The position numbers were made by a program, and so were the translations under genes. The notes under the pieces are model-generated. The model saw only the letters and a program-made list of their open reading frames with translations. It ran no database searches and had not been told where the DNA came from. From positions 2,170,001 to 2,234,000 of the forward strand of contig NZ_BSDP01000001.1 in NCBI RefSeq assembly GCF_027925245.1: a stretch of 64,000 nucleotides of DNA, read 5' to 3'. Below, piece by piece: positions 1 through 8,484 of the stretch (position 1 is the stretch's first letter; every line of letters begins with the position of its first letter). The stretch comes from Agromyces rhizosphaerae (GTDB lineage: Bacteria > Actinomycetota > Actinomycetes > Actinomycetales > Microbacteriaceae).

Positions 1-379
1 TCGCCTCCTCGGTCGCGCGGTGGTCGGGCGCGAGGGGCAGATCGCTGTCGGCGACGTGCGGCGCGCTCGTGTAGACGAGCTTGCCCACGCCCGCTGCGGC
101 GGCGGCGTCGATGACGTTGCGATGCTGGGCCACGCGCGCACCGAGTTCCGTTCCGGAGACCAGGAGCAGCGCGTCGATCCCCTCGAGCGCTGGGGCCAGG
201 GTCTCGGGGTCGGCGTAGTCGAAGCGCACGACGCGGATGCCCCGCTCCGCGAGCGCGTCGAGGTCGGAGGGCGTCCGCGCGCCGGCGACGATGCCGGCCG
301 GGTCCGCGCCTCGGGCGAGCAGCGCATCGATGACGAGGGCGCCGAGGTGGCCGGTGGCGCCGGTGACGAGGATGGTCAT
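1..379 (-). CDS. NmrA-like NAD(P)H-binding oxidoreductase (C-terminus cut by window)
   Basis: Reading leftward from an ATG at 379, the protein opens with a Rossmann glycine motif (TGATGHLG, residues 6-13) and continues through typical NmrA/QorB-like features: a VVRFDYADPETL strand-turn, LLLVSGTELG and a KLVYTSA segment. These atypical short-chain dehydrogenases bind NAD(P)H and either reduce quinones or act as redox-sensing proteins. A GAAGGA ribosome-binding site lies a few bases upstream of the ATG. The gene runs off the left edge, so only about 126 residues are visible. The substrate cannot be read from sequence; NmrA/QorB assignment is by fold and motifs. Confidence 0.85.
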   Translation of the reverse strand, partial: MTILVTGATGHLGALVIDALLARGADPAGIVAGARTPSDLDALAERGIRVVRFDYADPETLAPALEGIDALLLVSGTELGARVAQHRNVIDAAAAAGVGKLVYTSAPHVADSDLPLAPDHRATEEA

Positions 380-447
380 GGGGGTCCTTCCGCTGGGGTC
401 TCCCTCCACAACCCGGGCCGGTCCGGGATCCTTCCCGCCTCGCGCAC

Positions 448-499
448 GCCGAACGCGACGACGCCCGCACCGTGGGGTGCGGGCGTCGTCGCGTTCGGC
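448..499 (-). terminator. Perfect 23-bp hairpin, rho-independent-like terminator
   Basis: Arms 448-470 and 477-499 are exact reverse complements around a 6-nt loop (CGTGGG). It lies between the stop of the small membrane protein (513) and the start of the NmrA-like gene (379), both read leftward. There is no U-tract, as is usual for actinobacterial terminators. Confidence 0.75.
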
Positions 500-512
500 G
501 TGGCGGAGCCGG

Positions 513-992
513 TCAGCCGGTGGTCACGGCCTCCCGTGCCGGTGCCTCCTCGACCTTCGAGGCGGCCGGGGTGAGCAGCAGCCCCGCGCTGCCGAGCATG
601 ATCGTCACCACGCCGGCGCCGACGGCGAAGAGTGCCACGCCGAACGAGACGACCGAGGTGAACAGCGATGCCCGCAGGAACGAGGCGTTCATCATGGTCG
701 CGCGCACCGGGTCCTCGCGGTCGAGCTCGGCGTAGGTGAGGCCGCCGCTCGCGTCGAGCGCGTGGTGGTTGATGATGTCGGCCTGGGCGTAGGCGGTGAG
801 CGGGCCCGCGACCGGCTCGCCGGCGAGGAAGGCGGCGTCCTCGGCGACGGTGATGTGCTCGTCGGCGAGTTGCGTGCTGACGGCCGTCCAGGCGACCGCG
901 CCGGCGACGACGAACACGGCGCCGATCACGATCGAGATGATGCTGAGGACTCGGGCCGTCGTGCGGCGGACCGGGCTGATGGTGGTGGTCAT
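513..992 (-). CDS. Small two-helix membrane protein, function unknown
   Basis: 159 residues from the ATG at 992, chosen because a GGAG ribosome-binding site precedes it and a conserved-looking basic N-terminus follows (TTTISPVRRTTARVL). Two strongly hydrophobic helices are visible, one at about residues 15-37 and one near the C-terminus (about 115-142). Between them is an extracellular-type loop rich in Asp/Glu/Ala. It resembles the unnamed actinobacterial aromatic-ring-opening-neighbour membrane proteins but I do not recognise a family. It is divergently oriented to the deaminase gene, sharing an intergenic region with a strong palindrome (1028-1048), and ends in a 23-bp hairpin. Confidence 0.75.
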   Translation of the reverse strand: MTTTISPVRRTTARVLSIISIVIGAVFVVAGAVAWTAVSTQLADEHITVAEDAAFLAGEPVAGPLTAYAQADIINHHALDASGGLTYAELDREDPVRATMMNASFLRASLFTSVVSFGVALFAVGAGVVTIMLGSAGLLLTPAASKVEEAPAREAVTTG

Positions 993-1027
993 TTCTCCGT
1001 CCCCTTGCTGCTGTTGTGGTGGTGGGT

Positions 1028-1048
1028 TTGTGTGGTCTGACCATACAA
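1028..1048. promoter_or_regulatory. GntR/FadR-like palindromic operator
   Basis: TGGTC-T-GACCA (1033-1043) is extended by matching TTGT/ACAA outer bases (1028-1031 and 1045-1048), so 10 of 11 base pairs match around T1038. TGGTnnnACCA is the known core of FadR-subfamily GntR operators. It sits 36 bp upstream of the ATG of the membrane protein gene. A second inverted repeat, TTCCG(1052-1056)/CGGAA(1061-1065), follows. Confidence 0.55.
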
Positions 1049-1164
1049 CGGTTCCGACAACGGAATCTACACATTCGTGGAAATCTGTGACTTCTGCAGG
1101 GAGGCGTCGCGTCGAAATTGGCGGAAGTCCACAAATCCAGGCCCCGGTGCGGGAGCATGGGGCG

Positions 1165-1713
1165 ATGACGACGGATGCGACCGGGCCGGCCGGCCCCGCG
1201 GCGGGGGCCTCCGGGGGCTTCGACGAGCACCTCGACGACGGACTCGACGACGCCGACCTCGACCGGCTCCGGCACGCGATCCGCCTGGCCGCGTCGGCGC
1301 GCGAGCGCGGCGACCACCCGTTCGGCGCGATCGTGGTCGCCCCCGACGGCGAGGTGGTCGAGGGGCGCAACTCGGTCGTGACCCGGCGCGACCCGACCGG
1401 TCACGCCGAGACGAACGTGGTCCGGCGTGCGGCGTCCGTGCTCGGTGCGGAGCGCCTGGCCGCGAGCACGCTCTTCACGAGCACCGAGCCGTGCGCCATG
1501 TGCTCGGGCGCGATCTACTGGAGCGGCATCCGACGCATCGTCTACGCCCTCTCCGAGCGGGCGCTGCGCGAGATCGTCGTCGCGCAGGAGGGCGTGCCGA
1601 CGCTCGCGCTGCCCTGCCGTGAGGTGTTCGCGCGGGGAGGTCGCCCCGTCGAGGTCGCGGGACCGGCGGGCCTGCCGGAGGCCGCCGCGGTGCACGAGGG
1701 CTTCTGGGGCTGA
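1165..1713 (+). CDS. Nucleoside deaminase (cytidine/guanine deaminase-like)
   Basis: 182 residues. The zinc-deaminase signature is complete: HAE with the metal ligand H80 and the proton-shuttling E82, then PCAMC with C110 and C113. This family hydrolytically deaminates a base or nucleoside (guanine, cytosine or tRNA adenosine). The aromatic, long C-terminal part and the isolated position resemble guanine deaminase/nucleoside deaminases rather than TadA, which would normally be shorter and carry a tRNA-binding basic tail. The first 30 residues are an acidic, low-complexity extension. The ATG at 1165 gives a normal family length; the longer upstream frame has no homology-like content. Substrate remains open. 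Confidence 0.85.
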   Translation: MTTDATGPAGPAAGASGGFDEHLDDGLDDADLDRLRHAIRLAASARERGDHPFGAIVVAPDGEVVEGRNSVVTRRDPTGHAETNVVRRAASVLGAERLAASTLFTSTEPCAMCSGAIYWSGIRRIVYALSERALREIVVAQEGVPTLALPCREVFARGGRPVEVAGPAGLPEAAAVHEGFWG

Positions 1714-1732
1714 CCCTCGATCCCTCGCCCGG

Positions 1733-3166
1733 TCAGGACGCCGGATCGGCTCCGGCCAGCAGGCGGTCGATCGCGGTGAGCGGGATGGTCACCCACGCCG
1801 GGCGGGTGCGGGTCTCGTAGATCGCCTCGTAGACCGCCTTGTCGAGTTCGAGCGCGGCGAGCAGGTCCCGGTGCGCCCGCGGATCCTCGCCCGCGACCTC
1901 CGCGTAGCCGTCGAGGTACGCCCGGCGGGCGACACCCGCCCACGCGCGGAGGTCGTCGTCGGACGCCCCGCCGGACTGCGCGACGGATCCGGTCGCGTAG
2001 TCGAAGGAGCGCAGCATGCCGGCGACGTCGCGGAGCGCGAGGTCGTTGCCGGTGCGCTCCGCCATCGGCCGCAGCGGCTCGCCCTCGAAGTCGAGCAGCA
2101 CCCAGGGGCGCCCCGGCGCGGCGACGACCTGACCGAGGTGCAGGTCGCCGTGGATGCGCTGCAGCGCCGGCCAGGTGGCGTCCTCCGCCCGGGCGTAGAC
2201 CGCCTCGATCGCGGAACGGTGCGGCGCCAGGGCGGGCACCTCGCGCACCGCCGTGCCGAGCCGGCGGTGCCACGCCTCGACCGCCCGGAGGTCGCGCTCG
2301 CGCGTCGCGGCGCGCGTCCCGAAGGCAGCGGCGAGGCTCGCGTGCACCTCCGCGGTCGCCACGCCGAGCTCCCGCGCGGGGCCGGCGAACGGCTCGCCGG
2401 TCGCTGCCGCGCGCAGCGCGACCCGCCACGCGTCCTCGACGCCCGGCAGGAACTCCTGCGCGAACGCGAGGTGCCCCGTCGCCCGGCCCGACTCGCGTCC
2501 CACGTCGTCCCAGGTGCCGGTCAGGGCGCCGATGCTCGCCGGCACGTGCGGCGAGCCGCCCTCGGCCAGCGCCGTCGGCAGGGTCACGTCCGGGTTCTCG
2601 CCGTGGTGCAGTCGGCGGTAGACCTTGCAGATGAGGGGACGCGCGGCACCAGGCTCGCGGGGCTCGTAGATGATCGAGCTGTTCGACTGCTCGCCCGTGA
2701 GCACGCGGCTGACGAGCGATCCGGGATCGACGCGCCCCGCGGCATCCGTGCCGGAGAGCCTGCCTTGCGCCGTCACGCCCGAGTCGATCGCGACCGTGCC
2801 GCCGGTGAGGAGCTCGAGCAGCGCGCGGGTGAACACCGGGTCGTGCGGCCCGTCGAAGACCAGCGTGCCGTCGTCGAGGGTGCCGATGAGGTGCTCCTCC
2901 GCGACGCCCGACGGCGCCCGCCGCAGCGTGACGGGGACCTGGTAGAGCACCGGGCGGGCGGGCGCCTCGTCCATGACGAGCAGTGCGTGCGCCGCCACGT
3001 CGGGGGTGCCGGTCGGCAGCTCGTAGGACCCGAGGGCACGCAGCCGGGGGAGCCCCGCGTTGCCCCCGTACCAGCGCTGGCCCGCGATCCACGTGGAGAG
3101 TCGCTCGAGCGTCGCCGCCGACAACGCGTCGTCCGTCACCGCCGGCCGCCCCGCCCCCTGGTCCAT
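1733..3166 (-). CDS. mak: Maltokinase
   Basis: 477 residues. Maltokinase phosphorylates maltose with ATP to maltose-1-phosphate, feeding GlgE-type alpha-glucan synthesis from trehalose. Evidence: an N-terminal cap beginning with a WIAGQRWYGG segment typical of actinobacterial maltokinases, the GEQSNSSI glycine-rich loop, and a phosphotransferase core with HGDLHLGQ (catalytic Asp at about residue 341) followed by LLDFEGEP (metal-binding Asp). Length agrees with the family. The start at 3166 lies 7 nt downstream of TAGCGT (3179-3174), suggesting a leaderless transcript; an in-frame ATG at 3190 lies upstream of that box. No treS or glgE gene is adjacent. Confidence 0.88.
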   Translation of the reverse strand: MDQGAGRPAVTDDALSAATLERLSTWIAGQRWYGGNAGLPRLRALGSYELPTGTPDVAAHALLVMDEAPARPVLYQVPVTLRRAPSGVAEEHLIGTLDDGTLVFDGPHDPVFTRALLELLTGGTVAIDSGVTAQGRLSGTDAAGRVDPGSLVSRVLTGEQSNSSIIYEPREPGAARPLICKVYRRLHHGENPDVTLPTALAEGGSPHVPASIGALTGTWDDVGRESGRATGHLAFAQEFLPGVEDAWRVALRAAATGEPFAGPARELGVATAEVHASLAAAFGTRAATRERDLRAVEAWHRRLGTAVREVPALAPHRSAIEAVYARAEDATWPALQRIHGDLHLGQVVAAPGRPWVLLDFEGEPLRPMAERTGNDLALRDVAGMLRSFDYATGSVAQSGGASDDDLRAWAGVARRAYLDGYAEVAGEDPRAHRDLLAALELDKAVYEAIYETRTRPAWVTIPLTAIDRLLAGADPAS

Positions 3167-3236
3167 GTGGCCGACGCTATTGCGCCGCATCGGGCGTTGT
3201 CCACCCGGGCGCGCGTCCCCGTGCTCGGGCCCGCGC

Positions 3237-3848
3237 TCAGGCCACCCGGGTCGCGGCCGCCGCGCGTGCGCCCTCGACCTCGCCGGGCTCCGCCTCGGGC
3301 GACGCCGGGATCGGGTTGCGCCGCACCTCGACGTGCCAGGACTCGGTGACCCGTTCGAGCACGACCACGTCGCCGTTGCCGAGCCGCTCGAGCGCGCCGC
3401 CGGCCACGGCGTCGACCGCGGCCCTGATGAAGGTGCCGTGCGCGACCGCGATCACGGCCCGGTGGGTCGCGGCCAGGTGCTCGACCACTGCTCGGCCGCG
3501 CGCCGCCAGGGCGGCATCCGTCTCGGCACCGGGGTACTCCGAGCCCCAGCGCTCGCGCGCGTCGGGCACGAGCAAGCCCTCGGCCTCGCCGAAGTCGCGC
3601 TCGACCAGGTCGTCGAGGGTGCCGGCGACGGTCAGGCCGGCGCGTTCCGCGAGGATGCGACCCGTCTCGACCGCGCGCCCGAGCGGTGAGGTCACGAGCG
3701 TCTCGGCGAGCCGGTCGGCCAGCAGCACCGATGCCGCAGCGGCCTGTGCGCGGCCGTGGTCGTTCAGGGGGATGTCGGTGCGCCCCTGCAGCAGGCGGGC
3801 GCGGTTCCACTCGGTCTCGCCGTGGCGCACGAAGACGATTCGGGTCAT
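3237..3848 (-). CDS. Histidine phosphatase (phosphoglycerate mutase-like)
   Basis: 203 residues. RHGETEWN (R8-H9-G10) is the catalytic motif of the histidine phosphatase superfamily, and a second catalytic His appears in VAHGTF near residue 145, with SPLGRAVETG between them. These enzymes form a phosphohistidine and act on sugar phosphates, phosphoglycerate or nucleotide-derived substrates; the substrate is not evident. A GAAGGAAG ribosome-binding site precedes the ATG at 3848. The C-terminal 25 residues are Ala/Glu/Pro-rich and probably disordered. It stands alone, transcribed in the same direction as the lipoprotein operon but separated from it by a hairpin terminator. Confidence 0.85.
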   Translation of the reverse strand: MTRIVFVRHGETEWNRARLLQGRTDIPLNDHGRAQAAAASVLLADRLAETLVTSPLGRAVETGRILAERAGLTVAGTLDDLVERDFGEAEGLLVPDARERWGSEYPGAETDAALAARGRAVVEHLAATHRAVIAVAHGTFIRAAVDAVAGGALERLGNGDVVVLERVTESWHVEVRRNPIPASPEAEPGEVEGARAAAATRVA

Positions 3849-3953
3849 GCGGGCGTGCCTCTTCCTTCGATTCCGTGTGATCGGGATGCGATGGGAGCCA
3901 CGCTGCGCCCGACACGACGCTACCGGGTGAGCCTGAACGTCGGGTGACGCACC

Positions 3954-3989
3954 GGGTGCCCCGCGCACGGCGTCGCGCGCGGGGCACCC
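3954..3989 (-). terminator. Hairpin terminator after the lipoprotein operon
   Basis: 13-bp perfect stem (GGGTGCCCCGCGC at 3954-3966 with 3977-3989), 10-nt loop, placed 15 bp beyond the stop of the beta-helical lipoprotein. Confidence 0.75.
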
Positions 3990-4003
3990 CTCCGGCAGCC
4001 CCG

Positions 4004-5815
4004 CTAGGGGCGTCCGCCGCCGGGGCCGCCGCCCTGGCCGCCGCCGCCCTGGCCGCCCATGCCGCCGCCCATGCCGCCCGAGCCGATCTGCGCGCCCGCC
4101 GTGGCCGTGACGCTCGTACCGCTCGCGGTCGCGGTGTACGTGGTGCCCGACGTGACATCGGCGGACGAGTAGACCACCGACTGGAACGCCTTGTCGCTGT
4201 CGGCGGTCGCGAGCACGGTGCCGTCGGCGTCCGTGATGGTCACCGTGCCGCCGGTCGCGCCGTTGAGCGTGAAGCCCACGGATGCCTGCGCCGACGCGGT
4301 GCTCGGCCCGACGACCATGCCCGCGCTGCCCAGCGCGAGCAGCGTGCCGCCCGAGACCTCGAAGGTCCCGTCGACGTCGAGCGCGCCGTTGCCGTTGCTC
4401 GTGGGCCCGAAGACGAGGGTGTCGCCGCCCGAGATCGACAGCGTGCCGTTCACGTCGATGCCGTCGCCCTGCGCATCGACGACGATCTCGCCGCCCGAGA
4501 TCGACATGGTCGCCTGCGCGTCGCCCGCGCCGTTGATGCCGTCGTCGTCGGCGACGATCGAGATCTCGCCACCGGAGATGTCGATCTCGACCGACTCGAG
4601 CCCCTCGTACGAGGTGAGCACGTCGATCACGCCGCCGGAGACCGACAGTGCGGTCTCGGCGTGCACGCCGTCGTCGCCGGTCGCGGCGGTCACGCTGCCG
4701 TCGGCGATGTGCACGCCGCCGTCCGAGTGCACGGCGTCGTCGGCCGCGTCGATGTCGAGCGCGCCGCCGTCCACGACGACGAGCGCGCCGGCCTTGACGC
4801 CCTTGGCCGAGGTGTCGTCGGTGACGGATGCCCCGCTGCCGCCACCGGCCTCGATCGAGACGTCGCCGCCCCAGACGATCACGTCGGTCTCCGCGGCCAG
4901 GCCGTCGCCGCCTGCGACGACGTCGATCGTGCCGCCGCCGATCGCGATGTACCCGCGCTCGGCCTCCTCCTCGTTGTCGGACTTCACGCCGTCGCCGCCC
5001 GCGGTGACCTCGATCGTGCCGCCCGTGATGATCACGTAGTCCTTGCCGCGGATGCCGTCGTCGACGGCGTTCACCGTGATGTCGCCGCCCGAGATGACGA
5101 GCCCGTCGGAACTCGCGATCGCGTCGTTGCCGTTGCCGGTGACCTCGAGCGCACCGTCGCCCGTGATGGTGAGGTCGGCGGTGCTGTCGAGGGCGGCGTT
5201 GATGTCGGCGTCCTCGGCGTACGAGTCGGTGTCGCTCAGGGCGTTGGTCGAACCGTCGGCGAGGATCACGATGACCTCGTCGGCGCCGGTGACGGCGATC
5301 GCCGCGTCGTCGGCGTTGGCGATGTCGACGCCGTCGAGGATGAGCTGCACGTCGGCCTCGTCGTCGGCGGCGACCACGACGGCGCCCGAGTACTCGCCGC
5401 TCAGGCGGTAGGTGCCGGCGGCCGTGATGGTCACGGTTCCGTCCTCGACGGTGACCGTGTCGGCCGACGCGTCGGCGCCCGCCGACACGCTCGCGTCGTC
5501 GCCGTCGAGCGTCACGTCGACCACCTCGGACTCGACGACCTCGGCATCGTCGTCCGAGGCGTGCGACTCCTGGTTCTCGGCCATCGCCTCGGCGGCGGTC
5601 TGGCCGACGTCGACCGAGACCGTCTCGGTCGTGGCCGACCCGGAGGTGTCGGAGCTCGTCGCGCCGAAGGCGTCGGTCGTCGCGGTCGCGGTGCACCCCG
5701 CGAGCAGCGTGCCGGTGAGCAGGACGGGCAGCACCACGGCGGGGCGGCGCATCGCCGTGCGGGCGCGCGAGGTCCGGGTGGCGTCCTGGGCCCGGGAGCG
5801 GTCGTGGGTGGTCAT
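4004..5815 (-). CDS. Beta-helical carbohydrate-binding-domain lipoprotein (Cthe_2159-like)
   Basis: 603 residues. An N-terminal signal peptide ends in the lipobox LLAGC (Cys about residue 41), so the mature protein is anchored to the outer face of the membrane. The body is a run of short repeats of the form ISGGxIxVxAxxDGI, typical of right-handed beta-helix proteins of the Cthe_2159/DUF4353 carbohydrate-binding family, which in characterised cases binds acidic polysaccharide. The protein is very acidic and nearly lacks Lys, and it ends in a Gly-rich tail (GGMGGGMGG type). Its ATG overlaps the stop of the VTC-domain gene (ATGA at 5812-5815), so the two are translationally coupled. Confidence 0.85.
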   Translation of the reverse strand: MTTHDRSRAQDATRTSRARTAMRRPAVVLPVLLTGTLLAGCTATATTDAFGATSSDTSGSATTETVSVDVGQTAAEAMAENQESHASDDDAEVVESEVVDVTLDGDDASVSAGADASADTVTVEDGTVTITAAGTYRLSGEYSGAVVVAADDEADVQLILDGVDIANADDAAIAVTGADEVIVILADGSTNALSDTDSYAEDADINAALDSTADLTITGDGALEVTGNGNDAIASSDGLVISGGDITVNAVDDGIRGKDYVIITGGTIEVTAGGDGVKSDNEEEAERGYIAIGGGTIDVVAGGDGLAAETDVIVWGGDVSIEAGGGSGASVTDDTSAKGVKAGALVVVDGGALDIDAADDAVHSDGGVHIADGSVTAATGDDGVHAETALSVSGGVIDVLTSYEGLESVEIDISGGEISIVADDDGINGAGDAQATMSISGGEIVVDAQGDGIDVNGTLSISGGDTLVFGPTSNGNGALDVDGTFEVSGGTLLALGSAGMVVGPSTASAQASVGFTLNGATGGTVTITDADGTVLATADSDKAFQSVVYSSADVTSGTTYTATASGTSVTATAGAQIGSGGMGGGMGGQGGGGQGGGPGGGRP

Positions 5816-6675
5816 CGGGTCCTCCTCGTGGGTGCGTGCGTCGTGTCGTGGACGCCCGTGCGGGCGTCGGTCGGGCGGATGGCGCCCGGGTCGAAGTGGC
5901 GGCGCAGCACGCGCGACCACTTGTTGTGCGGCAGCCCCGGGCGCAGTGCCGCGAGCCCGGTGCCGAACTTCGAGATGGATGCGGGCCGGTGCCCGTTCGC
6001 CCAGAGCAGGCGGTCGAGCTCGCCGGCGCCGCCGACGGACTTCGTCTCGACGATCACCAGGTCGGGCAGCTCGAGCCGCCGCCCGAAGTGCTCGTGGTCG
6101 CCGTGGTCGATCCAGGCGAGGTCGACGTCGATGGTCGCGCGGGAGGCGCCGTCGGCCAGCAGCAGCGTCGTGCGGCGGTAGGCCGTCGTGAGGACGGGCT
6201 CCAGCGGCCGGCCCGGCGCGTCGATGCCGACCTCGGCGAAGACGGATGCCGCGTAGGCGGCGCCCTCCGGCGTCAGCTCCGCCGCGTCGGCGCCGTCGTA
6301 GGCGATGCGCTCCTTCACGGTGACGCTGCGCCCGGCGCGCGTCTTGACCTCGAGGAAGCTCGTGCCGACGTCGACGTAGCTGCGCGTGCGCACCTTGAAG
6401 CGACGGCGGCGACCGCGTGCCGCGAGCAGGTAGCTCGTCAGGTCGGGGGTGTCGAAATACACCGACTCGTAGCGGCTGCGGCGCTCGCCGTCGATCTCGA
6501 GCACGCGCGCGTCGCGGTCGAGCCCGGCGAGCACGTCGCCCAGCTCCTCGCGCCGCAGCGCGTACTTGCGGTCGACCCGGCGCTGCAGCGCGGCGGCCGC
6601 GTTGAGCTCGTCGAGCGAGATCGGGCGGAGCGCCAGGGCGCCGGTCGCGAGCGGCCGCGTCTCGACGGCGGTCAC
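5812..6675 (-). CDS. VTC / polyphosphate-polymerase domain protein
   Basis: 287 residues. The pattern VDRKYALRREEL near residue 34, ESVYFDTPDL, RRRRFKVRTRSY, FLEVKTRAG and IVETKSVGG is that of the CYTH-like tunnel domain of VTC4 polyphosphate polymerases, in which paired basic and acidic residues line a tunnel that holds phosphate chains and metal. In bacteria this domain commonly stands alone next to a DUF4956 membrane protein and an exported CotH or beta-helix protein, exactly as here. A role in polyphosphate or phospho-modification at the cell surface is inferred; activity of bacterial stand-alone copies is poorly established. ATGA overlaps couple it to both neighbours. Confidence 0.85.
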   Translation of the reverse strand: MTAVETRPLATGALALRPISLDELNAAAALQRRVDRKYALRREELGDVLAGLDRDARVLEIDGERRSRYESVYFDTPDLTSYLLAARGRRRRFKVRTRSYVDVGTSFLEVKTRAGRSVTVKERIAYDGADAAELTPEGAAYAASVFAEVGIDAPGRPLEPVLTTAYRRTTLLLADGASRATIDVDLAWIDHGDHEHFGRRLELPDLVIVETKSVGGAGELDRLLWANGHRPASISKFGTGLAALRPGLPHNKWSRVLRRHFDPGAIRPTDARTGVHDTTHAPTRRTR

Positions 6676-7292
6676 GACCGCACCTCGGCGAGCGACGCCC
6701 GGCCGCTGTCGGCGACGCGCTCGCGGGGCTCACGGCGGCGGTCGCCGTCGCGGGCGACCTCGTACCGCACGTCGACCACGGTGGTGTCGTTGACCAGGTC
6801 GAGGCGCTTCACGTCGGCGCGGTGCACGCGGCCGCCGAGGACCTCCTCGAGTGCGCGGTCGAGCTCGGCGGCATCCGACACCGCCCGGTCGAGCACGACG
6901 GTCTGCTGACGGTAGCGGTGCAGCAGTCGGGGGTGGTCGGCGAGGAACATGGCGCCGACGATGAGGCCCATCAGGGCGCCGGCGATCCAGCCCAGGTCAC
7001 TGCCGAGGCCGGCGATGAGGCCGAGCGCGAGCGACGCGAAGTAGTAGGCGACCTCGTGCTGCTCGATCTCGCGCGAGCGCAGCCGGATGATCGAGAGCAC
7101 GCCGAACAGGCCGAGGCCGAGGCCCGCGCCGATCGCCGCGGACCCGAGCACCATCGAGACGGCCACGACCCCGACGTTGACGCCGATGTAGGCGGCGACG
7201 AGGTCGCGCCGGCGGTGCCGGGGGAAGTAGATGCCGAGGATGAGCACGGTGATCGCGACCAGGTCGATCGCGACGGCGAGGAGCTGTTGCAC
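6672..7292 (-). CDS. DUF4956 membrane protein
   Basis: 206 residues from a GTG at 7292, preferred over the ATG at 7331 because GGAGG sits 6 nt upstream of the GTG and the hydrophobic core starts right after it. Three to four transmembrane helices occupy about residues 5-25, 35-70 and 85-125, followed by a cytoplasmic C-terminal domain with YRQQTVVLD and VVDVRYEV strands. The loop LFGVLSIIRLRS with its conserved basic residues is characteristic of DUF4956. It is the first gene of the operon with the VTC-domain protein and the lipoprotein. A role as membrane partner or channel for the VTC domain is inferred from conserved context. Confidence 0.82.
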   Translation of the reverse strand: MQQLLAVAIDLVAITVLILGIYFPRHRRRDLVAAYIGVNVGVVAVSMVLGSAAIGAGLGLGLFGVLSIIRLRSREIEQHEVAYYFASLALGLIAGLGSDLGWIAGALMGLIVGAMFLADHPRLLHRYRQQTVVLDRAVSDAAELDRALEEVLGGRVHRADVKRLDLVNDTTVVDVRYEVARDGDRRREPRERVADSGRASLAEVRS

Positions 7293-7488
7293 GGGGGCCT
7301 CCGATGGGTCTTCTGGGGTTGCGGGTCCCATTCAGCCCAAGCGCCCTATGCGGTTCCTATGACTCGCCTGTGCCGGGAGGATGCATCCGCTCCGGGTTGC
7401 CGTGGCGCGGGATGCACCGGGGGTATCGCCACCGATGCGAATCACGGTTAACATTGCTCTCGGGTGAGGGAGCTCGAGGGGAGCCGGC

Positions 7489-8454
7489 ATGACGGTGGAG
7501 CAGGAGCGTCGGCGGGCGGCACGGGCCGCCGGCGTCGCGATCGGCCGGGCGACGGCGACCGTGGCCGGTGCCGCGCGCGGAATCGGCGCGGGCATCTTCA
7601 TGCCGGTGCCTCCCCGGCCCGACTGGCAGCGGCGCATCTGGGCGCGCCGCGATCCCGGCTTCAGCGACGCCCTGATGTGGGTCAGCCTCCTCGCGGGCCG
7701 CGCGAACGTCATCATGCAGCTCGCGCGCCCGGGCGTCGGCCACGGGGTCGCGGAGAGCCGGGTCGAGAGTGGCCGGGCCGACCTGCATCCGGTCAAGCGC
7801 GCCCGCACGACGTTCACCTACCTCGCCGTCGCCTACCGCGGCACCGCCGAGCAGAAGGCCGTGTACCGCCGCGCGGTCGACGGGTCGCACCGGCAGGTGC
7901 GCTCGACGCCCGAGAGCCCGGTGAAGTACAACGCCTTCGACCGCGACCTGCAGCTCTGGGTCGCGGCCTGTCTCTACAAGGGCGGCGTCGACGTCTGGCA
8001 CCAGTTCATCGGCCCCATGGACCCGGAGACCGCCGAGGCGCACTACCGCGCCGGCGCGGTGCTCGGCACGACCCTGCAGGTGCATCCCGACCAGTGGCCC
8101 GAGGACCTCGCGGCGTTCGAGCGCTACTGGAACGACTCGCTCGAGCGCGTGCACATCGACGACGCCGTGCGGCGGTACCTCAACGACCTCGTCGTGAAGG
8201 ACGACCTGCCGAAGCTGATCCGCAAGCCGGTCAACGACCTCGCGCTGCTGCTCGCGACCGGGTTCCTCCCGCAGCGCTTCCGCGACGAGATGCGCTGGGA
8301 CTGGGACGACGAGCGTCAGCGCCGCTTCGAGCGCCTGCTCGCCGTGTGCAGCGCGGTCGTCGCCCTGTCGCCGCGCCCGCTGCGCGAGTTCCCGTTCAAC
8401 GTGCTCCTGCTCGACCTCGACCGGCGGGTGCGCCGGGGCATCCCGCTCGTCTGA
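7489..8454 (+). CDS. MpaB-like (DUF2236) oxygenase family protein
   Basis: 321 residues. The pattern of MpaB-family proteins is visible: ANVIMQLARPGVGHGVAES early on, FTYLAVAYRGT, and later YNAFDRDLQLWVAACL with the conserved RDLQLWV stretch, then PRPLREFPF. MpaB is a haem-binding oxygenase that cleaves prenyl chains in mycophenolate synthesis; latex-clearing protein is a relative. Actinobacteria carry many uncharacterised members, so the substrate here is unknown. A GGGGAG ribosome-binding site precedes the ATG, and a TTAACAT -10-like element lies near 7446. The gene is monocistronic, between a divergent DUF4956 operon and a convergent VOC gene. Confidence 0.8.
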   Translation: MTVEQERRRAARAAGVAIGRATATVAGAARGIGAGIFMPVPPRPDWQRRIWARRDPGFSDALMWVSLLAGRANVIMQLARPGVGHGVAESRVESGRADLHPVKRARTTFTYLAVAYRGTAEQKAVYRRAVDGSHRQVRSTPESPVKYNAFDRDLQLWVAACLYKGGVDVWHQFIGPMDPETAEAHYRAGAVLGTTLQVHPDQWPEDLAAFERYWNDSLERVHIDDAVRRYLNDLVVKDDLPKLIRKPVNDLALLLATGFLPQRFRDEMRWDWDDERQRRFERLLAVCSAVVALSPRPLREFPFNVLLLDLDRRVRRGIPLV

Positions 8455-8484
8455 CCCGGCGACCGGACGACGACGGGGCGCGGC

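Noticed and set aside
4191..6181. Plus-strand Ser/Pro- and Arg-rich frames opposite the lipoprotein
   Set aside because: Antisense of a repetitive acidic beta-helix gene produces long repetitive open frames; no promoter or ribosome-binding site supports them.
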